Shown: piece by piece, positions 33,698-42,766 of the stretch | Layout: every line of letters starts with the position of its first letter | How positions within the stretch are numbered: the first letter of the stretch is position 1 | Assembly: GCA_016719055.1 (NCBI GenBank) | Contig: JADKAW010000023.1 | Span: 13,492 to 77,491, forward strand | From: Candidatus Rhodoferax mariagerensis | Lineage (GTDB): Bacteria; Pseudomonadota; Gammaproteobacteria; Burkholderiales; Burkholderiaceae_C | Direction of reading: 5' to 3' | DNA: 64,000 bases | Position numbers and translations under genes: made by a program | Notes under the pieces: generated by a model | What the model saw: only the letters and a program-made list of their open reading frames with translations | Told to the model about the DNA's origin: nothing | Database searches by the model: none

Positions 33698-36070
33698 TTA
33701 CTTGATGCAAACCGAGCGCACCATCTTCAGGTCGGTCAAGCCCATCATGACCTTCTCCATGCCGTCCATTTTCAGGGTGCGCATGCCCCCTTCAACAGCG
33801 GCGGCAAAAATCTCGGCGACACGGGCGCGTTCCTGAATTAGTTTTTTGATGCCGTCGTCGGCAATCAACAGTTCGTGCAAGCCAACCCGGCCTTTGTAGC
33901 CGGTCTGGTTGCATTTGTCACAGCCCTTGTGCCGGTAAAACTTGAGCTGCCCGGCCTCAGCATACTGGTCTTGCCAGCTTGCCATCAGCTTGACCATTTC
34001 ACCTTCGTAATCTGATTTCCAAATGGCTGAGTGGCGGAGCTCTTCGACGTATTCCACCGCAAACAGGCGCAGTTCTTCGGCGTCGGGCACGTAAGACTCT
34101 TTGCAGGCGCACAGGCGTTTGGCCAGACGCTGCGCCAGAATTCCCAGCAACGCATCGGCAAAATTGAATGGGTCCATGCCCATGTCCAGCAGGCGGGTGA
34201 TCGACTCCGGGGCCGAGTTGGTGTGCAGTGTTGAAAACACCAGGTGGCCGGTGAGCGAGGCCTCGACCCCCATCGACACGGTTTCCTTGTCGCGCGACTC
34301 GCCAACCATGATGATGTCGGGGTCAGCCCGCAAAAACGCTCGCATCACCAGCGCAAAGTCAATGCCGGCTTTTTTATTGATCTGGACCTGGCGCAAACCT
34401 TTTTGGGTAATTTCAACCGGGTCTTCGGCGGTCCAGATCTTGGTGTCGGGCTTGTTCAGGTGTTTGAGCACCGAATGCAGAGTGGTTGTTTTACCCGAGC
34501 CGGTGGGGCCGCACACATAAAACAGGCCGTAGGGTTTTTCCACAGTCCTGATGACGCGGGCCTTGTTGTGCGGCGTCAGGCCCAGTTTGTCGAGCGGAAT
34601 TGGCTCACCGGCGGCCAGTATCCGCATGACCACGTCTTCGACCCCGCCAGCAGACGGAATGGTGGCGACACGCAACTCGATGTCCACCGGGCCGTATTTT
34701 TTAAACTTGATCTTGCCGTCTTGTGGTTTGCGGCGCTCGGAGATGTCGAGGTCACACATGATCTTGAGACGCGTGACCATGGCTTGGCGAAAATGCGCAG
34801 GAACCTCAATGTAGGGCTGCAGCGATCCGTCAATGCGAAAACGAATGCCCGTTTTGAGTTTGCCCGGCATCGGTTCGATGTGGATGTCAGAAACACCCTG
34901 GTGATAGGCATCCAGAATGACCTTGTTGACAAACTTGACCAGCTCGTTGTCAGCGGCGGCGGACTCGAGCGAGTCTTCGTTATTGCCGTCGTCCATCGGG
35001 GCGCTGTCCATGTCGGCCAGCATTTCGTCAATGCTGCCGCCGCTGGCTTCCACGCCAAATATCTGACCCAGCGTTTCGTCAAAGTCAGCGTGCGTGGTCA
35101 CGCGGTAGTCAAACTTGGTGATGCGCGGAAAAACCTGCTGCACGATGCGCGAACTGCGAACCGCCTCGGGGTCCAGGCACATGATGACCAGCCCAGCGGG
35201 TGACTCCTCCAGGGGAACCCAACCTTGCTCGCCAATAAACTCCCGCTTCAGGGCACCATGTAGCATTTCCGAGCGAATCCGACCAGGAACCATTGGCTCA
35301 TACGGAACGCCAAAAAACTTGGCCAGTGACGGGCCGATCTGCGCTGGGCGAACCTGATAGCTGTCAAGCAAAACGTTCTCCACCGTCAGACCTTGTTCGC
35401 GCGCCTGCTGCAGGCAATGCTGCAACTCAGCGGCAGTCATGACACCATCAGACACCAGCCCATCGTATTTGGTCACCATGCGGCGTAATGTCTCTTCGGC
35501 TTCATGGATGCGATGCCGAATGGCGGTGGCCAGCGTTTTACTCAATTGCGAGACGCCTTCAACCTCCAGGTCACCAAAGGGTCGATCGCTTTTGTTGTTG
35601 ATGACCTGCAACACGCCATACAGCGTGCTGCCCTCCAAAATGGGGGCAACCAACATCTGGCGCGTGCGGTAACCCGATCGCTTGTCAACTTCTTTGAGAA
35701 ACGTCAGCGCCGGATGGACTTTCTTGAGCGCCTCATCGTCATACACGTCGGGCAGGTTGACCAGCATGTGGCTGAACGCTGCATAGCCGGCAATGCTTTG
35801 CGGTGTGATGGGCAATTTCAGATCGCGGCTGCTGTTCAAGCCGGTTTTGACTTTGGAAACAATGGCGGTCTGGTCCTCGTTGACCACATACAAAGTCAGC
35901 CGATCAGCGTTGAACAGCTTACAGATGTCCTGACTGGCTTCGAGCATGATCTGCTCGATGTTGTCGGTCTCGTGGATACGGGCCGTGACATGCTGCAGCT
36001 GCTTATAAAACAGCGCCTCGAAAGTCATCCCGCCTCGCTCAGAAGCATGAGGGCGCAAAACCGAATTCAT
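33698..36070 (-). CDS. GAF-domain GspE/PulE-type secretion ATPase
   Basis: The 790-residue protein has an N-terminal GAF domain (about 15-200), an MshEN-type domain (about 215-370) and the type II secretion/type IV pilus ATPase domain: GPTGSGKT with Lys527, the Asp box, LRADPDIIMVGESRD, STLHTNSAPESI and a zinc site CDKCNQTGYKGR. The GAF domain suggests control by a small ligand. It is the last gene of an operon with a PP2C phosphatase and a FHA protein, 49 bp after the latter. No pilin genes are in the window. Confidence 0.9.
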   Translation of the reverse strand: MNSVLRPHASERGGMTFEALFYKQLQHVTARIHETDNIEQIMLEASQDICKLFNADRLTLYVVNEDQTAIVSKVKTGLNSSRDLKLPITPQSIAGYAAFSHMLVNLPDVYDDEALKKVHPALTFLKEVDKRSGYRTRQMLVAPILEGSTLYGVLQVINNKSDRPFGDLEVEGVSQLSKTLATAIRHRIHEAEETLRRMVTKYDGLVSDGVMTAAELQHCLQQAREQGLTVENVLLDSYQVRPAQIGPSLAKFFGVPYEPMVPGRIRSEMLHGALKREFIGEQGWVPLEESPAGLVIMCLDPEAVRSSRIVQQVFPRITKFDYRVTTHADFDETLGQIFGVEASGGSIDEMLADMDSAPMDDGNNEDSLESAAADNELVKFVNKVILDAYHQGVSDIHIEPMPGKLKTGIRFRIDGSLQPYIEVPAHFRQAMVTRLKIMCDLDISERRKPQDGKIKFKKYGPVDIELRVATIPSAGGVEDVVMRILAAGEPIPLDKLGLTPHNKARVIRTVEKPYGLFYVCGPTGSGKTTTLHSVLKHLNKPDTKIWTAEDPVEITQKGLRQVQINKKAGIDFALVMRAFLRADPDIIMVGESRDKETVSMGVEASLTGHLVFSTLHTNSAPESITRLLDMGMDPFNFADALLGILAQRLAKRLCACKESYVPDAEELRLFAVEYVEELRHSAIWKSDYEGEMVKLMASWQDQYAEAGQLKFYRHKGCDKCNQTGYKGRVGLHELLIADDGIKKLIQERARVAEIFAAAVEGGMRTLKMDGMEKVMMGLTDLKMVRSVCIK

Positions 36071-36119
36071 GATGGCATCATGGAATTGAGGCGTTCAACA
36101 AGCACTCGTGCTGAAGAAG

Positions 36120-36755
36120 TCAATGCTGGAAAAACTGCATCTGGGTACCGGCCAATACGATCAGGTCGCCACTTTTCAAGGCGGTAGGTTCCTCGCCGAC
36201 CTGCGCGCCATTGAGCAGCAGCCGGTCATTTCCCTCCACATGATGGACAAAAAATCCGTGGCGCCGTTGCGTGATGGCGGCGACTGACACGCCAGGTTTC
36301 CCCACCGTAGTGACAATTTTGGTCAAAGTCATTTCACGTCCAGCCGCCGCACCTGACAAGACCTTGATCGAGCCATGCATCTCGGCTGCCAGAACCGGTG
36401 CCGCTGGGGCAGGAGGCATAGCCGCAGGCGGCTTGAAGATCATGGTCTTTTCAAAGTTGTCGCCGTCTTGGTCGGCTTCGAATCGAACCTTGTACTTGCC
36501 CACCTCCAACACATCGCCGTTTTGCAGCACCTGCGTTTTGACCGCTTTGCCGGCCAGGTAAGTGCCGTTGGTGCTGTTGAGATCTTCAATCGTCACAACG
36601 GTGCCTGACTTAACTATGGCCGCGTGCTCACCGCTGACCGTAAGGTTGTCAATCACAACGTCGTTGTAGGGGCGACGCCCTAGCGTTGTCCGATCTTTAG
36701 ACAACTCAACTTCCTTGATGACGGCACCGTCAAACATCACCAATATCTTGGGCAT
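36120..36755 (-). CDS. FHA-domain protein
   Basis: The 211-residue protein has a canonical FHA domain (LGRRPYNDVVIDNLTVSGEHA ... LNSTNGTYL, residues 22-75), which binds phosphothreonine, and a second, degenerate FHA-like part at the C-terminus (TTVGKPGVSVAAI ... LLLNG). A Pro/Ala linker joins them. AGGAGGTG precedes the ATG at 36755. It follows the PP2C gene by 57 bp and is followed by the GspE ATPase, so it may recruit phosphorylated proteins to the secretion ATPase. Confidence 0.9.
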   Translation of the reverse strand: MPKILVMFDGAVIKEVELSKDRTTLGRRPYNDVVIDNLTVSGEHAAIVKSGTVVTIEDLNSTNGTYLAGKAVKTQVLQNGDVLEVGKYKVRFEADQDGDNFEKTMIFKPPAAMPPAPAAPVLAAEMHGSIKVLSGAAAGREMTLTKIVTTVGKPGVSVAAITQRRHGFFVHHVEGNDRLLLNGAQVGEEPTALKSGDLIVLAGTQMQFFQH

Positions 36756-36812
36756 AGCCACCTCCTGTTGCGCAAGTATATGGGTTTGGCGAACATCAAT
36801 CAAAAGCAAGCA

Positions 36813-37601
36813 TCAGTGACTGCCAAACAAACGCGATATCAGTCCGGACGTGGGCACCTCATGGACGGCCTGAGTCAGCAAAACCGAGATGTTGTCGCGC
36901 CCACCCCGGTCTTTTGCGCGGTCAACCAAAAGGGTCGCCATCGACTCCAATGTCGTGGCGCATGCCATGATGCCAGACATATTGGGCAGATCGAGCATGT
37001 CGGTCAGGCCATCCGAGCACATCAGGTAAATGTCGCCGTCCATGACCATGTGCTTATGTATTTCAACACGCAAGAATTCCTCGACACCAAGAGCCCGTGT
37101 CACCAGGTTTTTGCCCGGTGCGACGGCTGCCTGCTCTGGCGTCATCAACCCGGCGTCGACTTGCTCTTGCAGCATGGAGTGGTCTTTTGTAATTTGCGAC
37201 AACACACCGTCGCGCCAAAGATAACAGCGTGAATCTCCCACATGCGCCAGCACCAAACTTGACGCCAAAAACACACCCACCACCAGGGTCGTGCCCATCC
37301 CAGCATAGTGAAGGTTGGTTGTTGCCGCTTTCAAAATAGCCAGGTTGGCCTGCTTGGCGCTGCTTTCGATCGCACGCGAAACATTTGCGTCGTTCGCTTG
37401 CTGCACACCAGTGGACAACCAACGCACCAAATCAGCCAGAATGGCGGTAGTTGCCATATTGCTGGCGACTTCGCCGGCACTGTAGCCACCCATGCCGTCC
37501 GCCAGAACGGCCACATTGGCAGTCGCATCAAAGGCGACCGAGTCTTCGTTGTTTGTGCGAACCAACCCTCGGTCAGTCAGCCCAAAAAATGTGTAGTTCA
37601 T
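36813..37601 (-). CDS. PP2C-type serine/threonine phosphatase
   Basis: The 262-residue protein has the PP2C metal motifs: TNNEDS near residue 16, VLADGMGGYSAGEVAS near 30, HVGDSRCYLWRDG, CSDGLTDML and GGRDNISVLL. This is the Stp/PstP family that removes phosphate from Ser/Thr. It heads an operon with a FHA protein and a GAF/GspE ATPase. No Ser/Thr kinase is nearby. Start at 37601 (MNYTFFGLTDRGLVR) matches the family; the frame extends to 37697. Confidence 0.92.
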   Translation of the reverse strand: MNYTFFGLTDRGLVRTNNEDSVAFDATANVAVLADGMGGYSAGEVASNMATTAILADLVRWLSTGVQQANDANVSRAIESSAKQANLAILKAATTNLHYAGMGTTLVVGVFLASSLVLAHVGDSRCYLWRDGVLSQITKDHSMLQEQVDAGLMTPEQAAVAPGKNLVTRALGVEEFLRVEIHKHMVMDGDIYLMCSDGLTDMLDLPNMSGIMACATTLESMATLLVDRAKDRGGRDNISVLLTQAVHEVPTSGLISRLFGSH

Positions 37602-37624
37602 GAAAGGAGTCCACTCAATTTGCG

Positions 37625-37661
37625 ACAAAGCCGGATTGTCCCTCAGGAAATCCGGCTTTGT
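37625..37661 (-). terminator. Terminator after sucD
   Basis: A perfect 13-bp stem, ACAAAGCCGGATT and AATCCGGCTTTGT around an 11-nt loop, lies 47 bp after the sucD stop. The T-run is short (TTTGT), so efficiency is uncertain. Confidence 0.65.
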
Positions 37662-37708
37662 GTTGCCTGTGGCGCGATTGGGCGCGGCAGCATGCACTGC
37701 CGAATCAC

Positions 37709-38602
37709 TTACAGCATGGCTTTGAGCAGTTTCGCCATTTCAGACGGGTTGCGAGTGACCTTGAAGCCACACTCTTCCATCACGGCCAGTTTGGCCTCGG
37801 CGGTGTCAGCACCACCGGAGATCAAGGCACCCGCGTGTCCCATGCGTTTGCCTGCCGGCGCTGTGACGCCAGCGATGAAGCCGACGATGGGTTTTTTCAT
37901 GTTGAGCTTGCACCAGCGTGCGGCTTCGGCTTCGTCCGGGCCACCAATTTCACCGATCATAATGACGGCATCGGTATCCGGGTCGTCGTTGAAGGCGCGC
38001 ATGATGTCGATGTGCTTGATGCCATTGATAGGGTCGCCACCAATGCCAACGGCACTCGACTGGCCGAGGCCGATTTCCGTCAACTGGGCGACGGCTTCAT
38101 AGGTCAGCGTGCCAGAGCGGCTGACCACACCAATCCGACCTTTGCGGTGAATATGACCAGGCATGATGCCGATCTTGATCTCTTCAGGGGTGATCAAACC
38201 CGGGCAGTTGGGGCCGAGCAGCCAGGTCTTCTTACCGCCAGCCGCCTCCTTGGCGCGCATCTTGTTGCGCACTTCCAGCATGTCTCGCACCGGAATGCCT
38301 TCGGTGATGCAGATCGCCAAATCCAGATCAGCCTCAACCGCTTCCCAGATGGCAGCCGCGGCGCCGGGTGGTGGCACGTAAATCACCGACACGGTAGCAC
38401 CGGTTTGAGATGCAGCTTCCTTGACTGAAGCAAAAATCGGAATACCCAAAACGGATTCTCCAGCTTTTTTTGGGTTCACGCCGGCAACGAAGCAATTCTT
38501 GCCGTTGGCGTATTCCTGGCATTTTTCAGTATGGAACTGACCGGTCTTGCCGGTAATACCCTGGGTGATGACCTTGGAGTCTTTATTGATGAGGATGGAC
38601 AT
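37709..38602 (-). CDS. sucD: Succinyl-CoA synthetase alpha subunit
   Basis: The 297-residue protein has the CoA-binding domain (QGITGKTGQFHTE, VSVIYVPPPGAA) and phosphohistidine region GHAGALISGG with the active His. With SucC it makes ATP or GTP from succinyl-CoA in the TCA cycle. It starts 18 bp after sucC and forms an operon with it. Confidence 0.97.
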   Translation of the reverse strand: MSILINKDSKVITQGITGKTGQFHTEKCQEYANGKNCFVAGVNPKKAGESVLGIPIFASVKEAASQTGATVSVIYVPPPGAAAAIWEAVEADLDLAICITEGIPVRDMLEVRNKMRAKEAAGGKKTWLLGPNCPGLITPEEIKIGIMPGHIHRKGRIGVVSRSGTLTYEAVAQLTEIGLGQSSAVGIGGDPINGIKHIDIMRAFNDDPDTDAVIMIGEIGGPDEAEAARWCKLNMKKPIVGFIAGVTAPAGKRMGHAGALISGGADTAEAKLAVMEECGFKVTRNPSEMAKLLKAML

Positions 38603-38620
38603 GATTTTTCCTATTCAGTC

Positions 38621-39787
38621 TCAAGCTGCCTTGACCGCAGCAACCACTTTTTCAGCCGCATCGGCCATGGTGTCGGCACTGATGATCGGCAAGCCGGATT
38701 CAGCAAGCATCTTTTTGCCGATGTCTTCGTTGGTGCCCTTCATGCGCACCACCAACGGCACCGACAGATTGACCGCCTTGCAGGCGGTGATGACACCAGC
38801 TGCAATGGTGTCGCATTTCATGATGCCGCCAAAAATGTTGACAAGAATCGCCTTGACCTTGTCGTTTTTCAACATGATCTTGAAGGCTTCGGTGACTTTT
38901 TCCGGGGTGGCACCGCCACCTACGTCGAGGAAGTTGGCCGGTTCGGCGCCAAACAGCTTGATGGTGTCCATGGTGGCCATGGCCAAGCCGGCACCATTGA
39001 CCAGGCAGCCAATGTTGCCATCCAGACTGATGTAGGCCAGGTCAAACTTGCTGGCTTCCACTTCGGCTGCGTCTTCTTCGTCGAGATCGCGGTAGGCAAC
39101 GATTTCGGGGTGACGGTACAAGGAATTAGCATCAAAATTGAATTTGGCATCAATTGCCTTGATGTTGCCGTTTCCTTCAAGGATCATCGGGTTGATCTCG
39201 ACCAGCGAGGCATCGGTGTCCATGTAAACCTTGTAAACCTTTTGCAACACGTCCGCGGCCTGCGGGGTGGAGCCGGCTGGCACGCCGATAGCGTTGGCAA
39301 GTTTGGTGGCCTGGGCCAGGGTCAACCCCACGGCTGGATCAACCAGCTCTGTGATGATTTTCTCGGGCGTGTCGTGCGCAACCTCTTCGATTGACATGCC
39401 GCCTTCAGAGGAGACGATCATCGCCACGCGCTGGCTGGCACGGTCAGTGACTGCCGATACGTAATACTCTTTTTTGATGTCGGCACCGTCTTCAATCAGC
39501 AGGCGGCGGACTTTTTGACCCAACGGGCCAGTCTGGTGCGTGACCAGTTGCATGCCCAGAATCTCACCAGCAATTTTCTTGACATCGTCAATGGAACGCG
39601 CCAGTTTGACTCCACCCCCCTTGCCACGACCACCGGCATGAATCTGCGCTTTGACAACCCAGACCGGGCCGCCGAGTTTTTGGGCGGCTTCTACCGCCTC
39701 TTGAACGGTGAATGCCGCAATGCCGCGAGGCACCGGCACACCAAATTGACGCAAGATTTCCTTGCCTTGGTACTCGTGAATCTTCAT
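38621..39787 (-). CDS. sucC: Succinyl-CoA synthetase beta subunit
   Basis: The 388-residue protein starts MKIHEYQGKEILRQFGVPVP, has an ATP-grasp domain (VVKAQIHAGGRGKGGGVKLA) and the C-terminal FGGIMKCDTIAAGV domain. It is the nucleotide-specific subunit. The length equals the usual 388. A longer frame to 39823 is out of family. It is the first gene of sucCD. Confidence 0.97.
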   Translation of the reverse strand: MKIHEYQGKEILRQFGVPVPRGIAAFTVQEAVEAAQKLGGPVWVVKAQIHAGGRGKGGGVKLARSIDDVKKIAGEILGMQLVTHQTGPLGQKVRRLLIEDGADIKKEYYVSAVTDRASQRVAMIVSSEGGMSIEEVAHDTPEKIITELVDPAVGLTLAQATKLANAIGVPAGSTPQAADVLQKVYKVYMDTDASLVEINPMILEGNGNIKAIDAKFNFDANSLYRHPEIVAYRDLDEEDAAEVEASKFDLAYISLDGNIGCLVNGAGLAMATMDTIKLFGAEPANFLDVGGGATPEKVTEAFKIMLKNDKVKAILVNIFGGIMKCDTIAAGVITACKAVNLSVPLVVRMKGTNEDIGKKMLAESGLPIISADTMADAAEKVVAAVKAA

Positions 39788-39948
39788 GAGGTCTCTCTCA
39801 GGAATGGTTGGTTGGAAGGCCAACTGATTTGTCTTGAAAAGACAAAGTCAACGCCGCTTAGGATGCAGCTTGGGACTGTATCATGCTGCGCTGCGTCAAT
39901 CTTTTATCAGACTTACAGTGTTGTCATTTTTTCGAGTTTCAGTTCAAC

Positions 39949-40884
39949 ATGCAAAAAATATTCATCGATGGCGAAGCCGGTACCACCGGCCTGCAAATCC
40001 GCGAACGCCTGCGGCTCCTCAGTGGCGTGGAGCTGTTGAGTATTGCCCCCGAGCGGCGCAAGGATGCCGGTGCCAAACGTGATTTGATGGCCCAGGCGGA
40101 TCTGGTGGTGCTGTGCCTGCATGACGACGCTGCTATTGAGTCAGTAGCTGTCATCGCAGATATACAAAGCGCTACAGGCAAAAAAGGTCCAAAAATTATT
40201 GACGCTTCCACGGCCCACCGCACAGCACCTGGCTGGGTTTATGGTTTTCCAGAACTGTGCGCCGGGCAGCTTGATGCGATCCGCACCGCACAGCGTGTGG
40301 CCAACCCCGGTTGCTATGCCACTGGCGCGATTGCGCTGATTCGTCCGCTGGTGGACGCCGGGTTGTTGCCCATTGACTTCGCGCTTTGCCTGCCATCGGT
40401 CAGTGGATACTCGGGTGGCGGTCGCCCCATGATCGAAGCCTATGAGCAGGGGCGCGCACCTGCTTATGAGCTCTACGCGCTGGGACTTAAGCACAAACAT
40501 ATCCCCGAGATCATGGCCTTCACCGGGCTGACCCGTCGGCCGCTGTTTGTGCCCTCGGTGGGCAACTTCAGGCAAGGCATGCTGGTGCAAATTCCGCTGC
40601 ATCTGGACCTGTTGCCCGGCCAGCCCGGTGTCGGCGACCTGCACGCTGCGCTGGTGCGTCACTATGCGGGCAGCAACACCGTCAGCGTGGTGGCTGCCAC
40701 GCCTGACAACAAACTCGACGCCGCGGCGCTGGCTGACAGTAATCTGATGGAACTGCGCGTGTTTGGCAATCTCGACCCCGGCGACAACTTCCGCCACGCG
40801 GTGCTGGTGGCCCGGCTGGACAACCTGGGCAAAGGTGCCAGTGGTGCGGCGGTGCAAAACCTCAAACTGATGCTGGGGATGTAA
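39949..40884 (+). CDS. argC: N-acetyl-gamma-glutamyl-phosphate reductase (short type)
   Basis: The 311-residue enzyme starts MQKIFIDGEAGTTGLQIRERL, the NADP site of the short ArgC subfamily, and has VANPGCYATGA with the catalytic Cys, and SGGGRPMIEAYE. It makes N-acetylglutamate semialdehyde in arginine synthesis. No other arg genes are nearby. Around residues 62-82 (VAVIADIQSATGKKGPK) the DNA resembles the dispersed repeat, and this segment looks slightly expanded relative to the family as I know it. It converges with recX. Confidence 0.92.
   Translation: MQKIFIDGEAGTTGLQIRERLRLLSGVELLSIAPERRKDAGAKRDLMAQADLVVLCLHDDAAIESVAVIADIQSATGKKGPKIIDASTAHRTAPGWVYGFPELCAGQLDAIRTAQRVANPGCYATGAIALIRPLVDAGLLPIDFALCLPSVSGYSGGGRPMIEAYEQGRAPAYELYALGLKHKHIPEIMAFTGLTRRPLFVPSVGNFRQGMLVQIPLHLDLLPGQPGVGDLHAALVRHYAGSNTVSVVAATPDNKLDAAALADSNLMELRVFGNLDPGDNFRHAVLVARLDNLGKGASGAAVQNLKLMLGM
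40131..40190 (+). repeat. Dispersed repeat, copy D (inside argC)
   Basis: Reads TGCTATTGAGTCAGTAGCTG, then ...AAAGCGCTACAGGCAAAAAA. In frame within argC; core GTAGCTG and GCTACAGGCAAAAA match the family. Confidence 0.6.
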
Positions 40885-40908
40885 TTTCAGCGCCGCAGCG
40901 AATGTAAT

Positions 40909-40965
40909 TTGCTTCTATTGTTATAGCTTCATGCGCTTGCCCGGGAAGCGTCAAAAGCCGATTTT
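40909..40965 (+). repeat. Dispersed repeat, copy G
   Basis: Reads TTGCTTCTATTGTTATAGCT, then GCGCTTG and GGGAAGCGTCAAAAG. Lies in the 84-bp gap between convergent argC and recX. Confidence 0.65.
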
Positions 40966-40968
40966 GTT

Positions 40969-41430
40969 TCAATCGAATGATGGGTCCTGGTCGGGTTGAC
41001 TCAGTATAAAGCGGATGGTGTCACCGCTGAAGCCCCGCGTCGCCAGAAACCGCGCTTGCTGCGCACGGGTCTTGTTGTCTGTGGCAATGGTGCCAAATTT
41101 TTTGCGCCAGATTGCCCGGGCGCGGTCATTTTCTGTGTCATTCAGACCGGCGACGGCCTGCCTGATCTGTTGTGCATCAAGTCCCTTGGCCTGTAGTTCC
41201 TGTTTGATGCGTAAAGCGCCAAATCTGGCCGAGTGGCGGTGCAGCACGGACTCCAGCACGCGTTGCTCGCTGATGAAGTCTTTGGCCTGCAACTCATCGA
41301 GTGCCAGGGCCAAGCTTCCTGGAATTTCTTCAAAAGCTGCGAGTTTGCGCTCCAACTCAGTGCGGGAATACTCCCGACCGCTGAGCAGGCGCAGGGCTCT
41401 GCCCTTGAGGGATGGCGTGTCATTCGTCAT
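40969..41430 (-). CDS. recX: Recombination regulator RecX
   Basis: The 153-residue protein has the RecX pattern: LKGRALRLLSGREYSRTELERKL, RHSARFGALRIKQELQAKGL and FLATRGFSGDTIRFIL. It binds and inhibits RecA filaments. It follows recA by 96 bp on the same strand, the standard arrangement. The start was set at MTNDTPSLKGRAL (41430). Confidence 0.93.
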   Translation of the reverse strand: MTNDTPSLKGRALRLLSGREYSRTELERKLAAFEEIPGSLALALDELQAKDFISEQRVLESVLHRHSARFGALRIKQELQAKGLDAQQIRQAVAGLNDTENDRARAIWRKKFGTIATDNKTRAQQARFLATRGFSGDTIRFILSQPDQDPSFD

Positions 41431-41484
41431 GGCTGTCTGAGTCGGTGATTGGACGCCAAGACGGCATTGCTGGGGCCTGTAAAA

Positions 41485-41541
41485 TTGCTTCAAAAAACAT
41501 AGCTATTGGTCTTTTTCTGGAAAGGGTTAGCTACCTTTTTT
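41485..41541 (+). repeat. Dispersed repeat, copy H (end of recA)
   Basis: Reads TTGCTTCAAAAAACATAGCT, then GGAAAGGGTTAGCTACC and T6. It covers the recA stop codon and its last few codons. Confidence 0.6.
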
Positions 41542-42609
41542 GCTTGAAATTTTCGGATCTGGCTCAGATCCCGTGCTACCGGCCAGCAGCGGAATGCCCA
41601 GCGAGGAACGCACCTTGTTCTCGATCTCACGCGAAAGCCCCGGGTTTTCTTTCAAGAACTCGCGGGCGTTGTCACGACCCTGGCCGATTTTTTCGCCGTT
41701 GTAGGCATACCAGGCACCGGATTTGTCCAGGATGTTGGCATCGACCCCCATGTCGATAATTTCGCCTTCGCGGCTGATGCCTAGGCCAAACATGATATCG
41801 AATTCAGCGGTTTTGAAGGGTGGCGCGACCTTGTTTTTGACCACTTTGACCTTGGTTTCGTTGCCAATGGCATCGTCGCCCTTCTTGATGGTGCCGGTGC
41901 GGCGAATGTCCAGGCGTACCGAGGCGTAAAACTTCAGTGCATTGCCGCCGGTGGTGGTCTCTGGGCTGCCAAACATCACACCGATCTTCATGCGGATCTG
42001 GTTGATGAAGACCACCATGCAGTTGGTTTTTTTGATGTGCGCAGTCAGCTTGCGCAGCGCCTGGCTCATCAGGCGGGCTTGCAGGCCGGGCAGGCTGTCG
42101 CCCATTTCACCTTCCAACTCGGCCTTGGGAGTCAGGGCCGCCACCGAATCGACCACGATCAAATCGACCGCGCCGGAGCGCACCAGGCTGTCGACAATTT
42201 CAAGCGCCTGCTCACCGGTGTCGGGCTGGCTGATCAGCAGGTCTTGCAGATTCACGCCCAGGTTTTGCGCATACTGGATGTCCAGCGCATGTTCGGCATC
42301 AATAAAGGCGCACTGGCCACCGGCTTTTTGCATCTCGGCAATCACTTGCAGCGTCAGGGTGGTTTTGCCGGAAGACTCCGGGCCATAAATTTCAACCACC
42401 CGCCCGCGCGGCAGGCCGCCCACGCCCAAGGCGATGTCAAGGCCCAGCGAACCGGTCGAGACCACCTGAATGTCTTCAATCACCTCGCCTTCGCCCAAGC
42501 GCATGATGGTGCCTTTGCCAAACTGTTTTTCGATCTGGGCCAACGCGACTTGCAGGGCTTTGGCTTTTTCGGCATTGGCGGGGGTGAGGGCTTTGACGGG
42601 TGCGTCCAT
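41527..42609 (-). CDS. recA: Recombinase A
   Basis: The 360-residue protein has Walker A GPESSGKTT, the SVAALTPKAELEGEMGD loop 1, NQIRMKIGVMFGSPETTTGG loop 2 and a short acidic/basic tail. It does homologous pairing and SOS co-protease activity. The promoter (42719-42747) and a LexA-like site (42685-42700) lie upstream. The last residues (SKKGS) fall inside a dispersed repeat. Confidence 0.98.
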   Translation of the reverse strand: MDAPVKALTPANAEKAKALQVALAQIEKQFGKGTIMRLGEGEVIEDIQVVSTGSLGLDIALGVGGLPRGRVVEIYGPESSGKTTLTLQVIAEMQKAGGQCAFIDAEHALDIQYAQNLGVNLQDLLISQPDTGEQALEIVDSLVRSGAVDLIVVDSVAALTPKAELEGEMGDSLPGLQARLMSQALRKLTAHIKKTNCMVVFINQIRMKIGVMFGSPETTTGGNALKFYASVRLDIRRTGTIKKGDDAIGNETKVKVVKNKVAPPFKTAEFDIMFGLGISREGEIIDMGVDANILDKSGAWYAYNGEKIGQGRDNAREFLKENPGLSREIENKVRSSLGIPLLAGSTGSEPDPKISSKKGS

Positions 42610-42684
42610 GGTGTTTCTCCGGTGAAGTCAAACAATGAATAAGAAAATCTGGCGGTAGCTGCATCCTCTGGTTTTAACAACAGG

Positions 42685-42700
42685 CTGGATGTTTGAACAG
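42685..42700 (-). promoter_or_regulatory. LexA-like SOS box upstream of recA
   Basis: CTGGATGTTTGAACAG matches CTGT-N8-ACAG with one change. It lies 12-27 bp after the likely recA transcription start, a place where LexA would block transcription. Confidence 0.55.
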
Positions 42701-42718
42701 TAGTTTAAAACGTTTCTT

Positions 42719-42747
42719 AAAATAAATATACACTAAAATTTAGTCAA
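42719..42747 (-). promoter_or_regulatory. Predicted recA promoter
   Basis: On the minus strand TTGACT (42747-42742) and TATTTT (42724-42719) are separated by 17 bp, a good sigma-70 promoter. Its -35 region overlaps a palindrome (42732-42744) that may serve the divergent marR gene. Confidence 0.65.
42732..42744. promoter_or_regulatory. Palindrome, possible MarR operator
   Basis: ACTAAA-A-TTTAGT is a perfect 6+6 inverted repeat 22 bp upstream of the marR ATG, in an A/T-rich stretch. MarR proteins bind such short palindromes and often control their own gene. Confidence 0.4.
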
Positions 42748-42766
42748 TTTGGTTTACCATTTTGGA

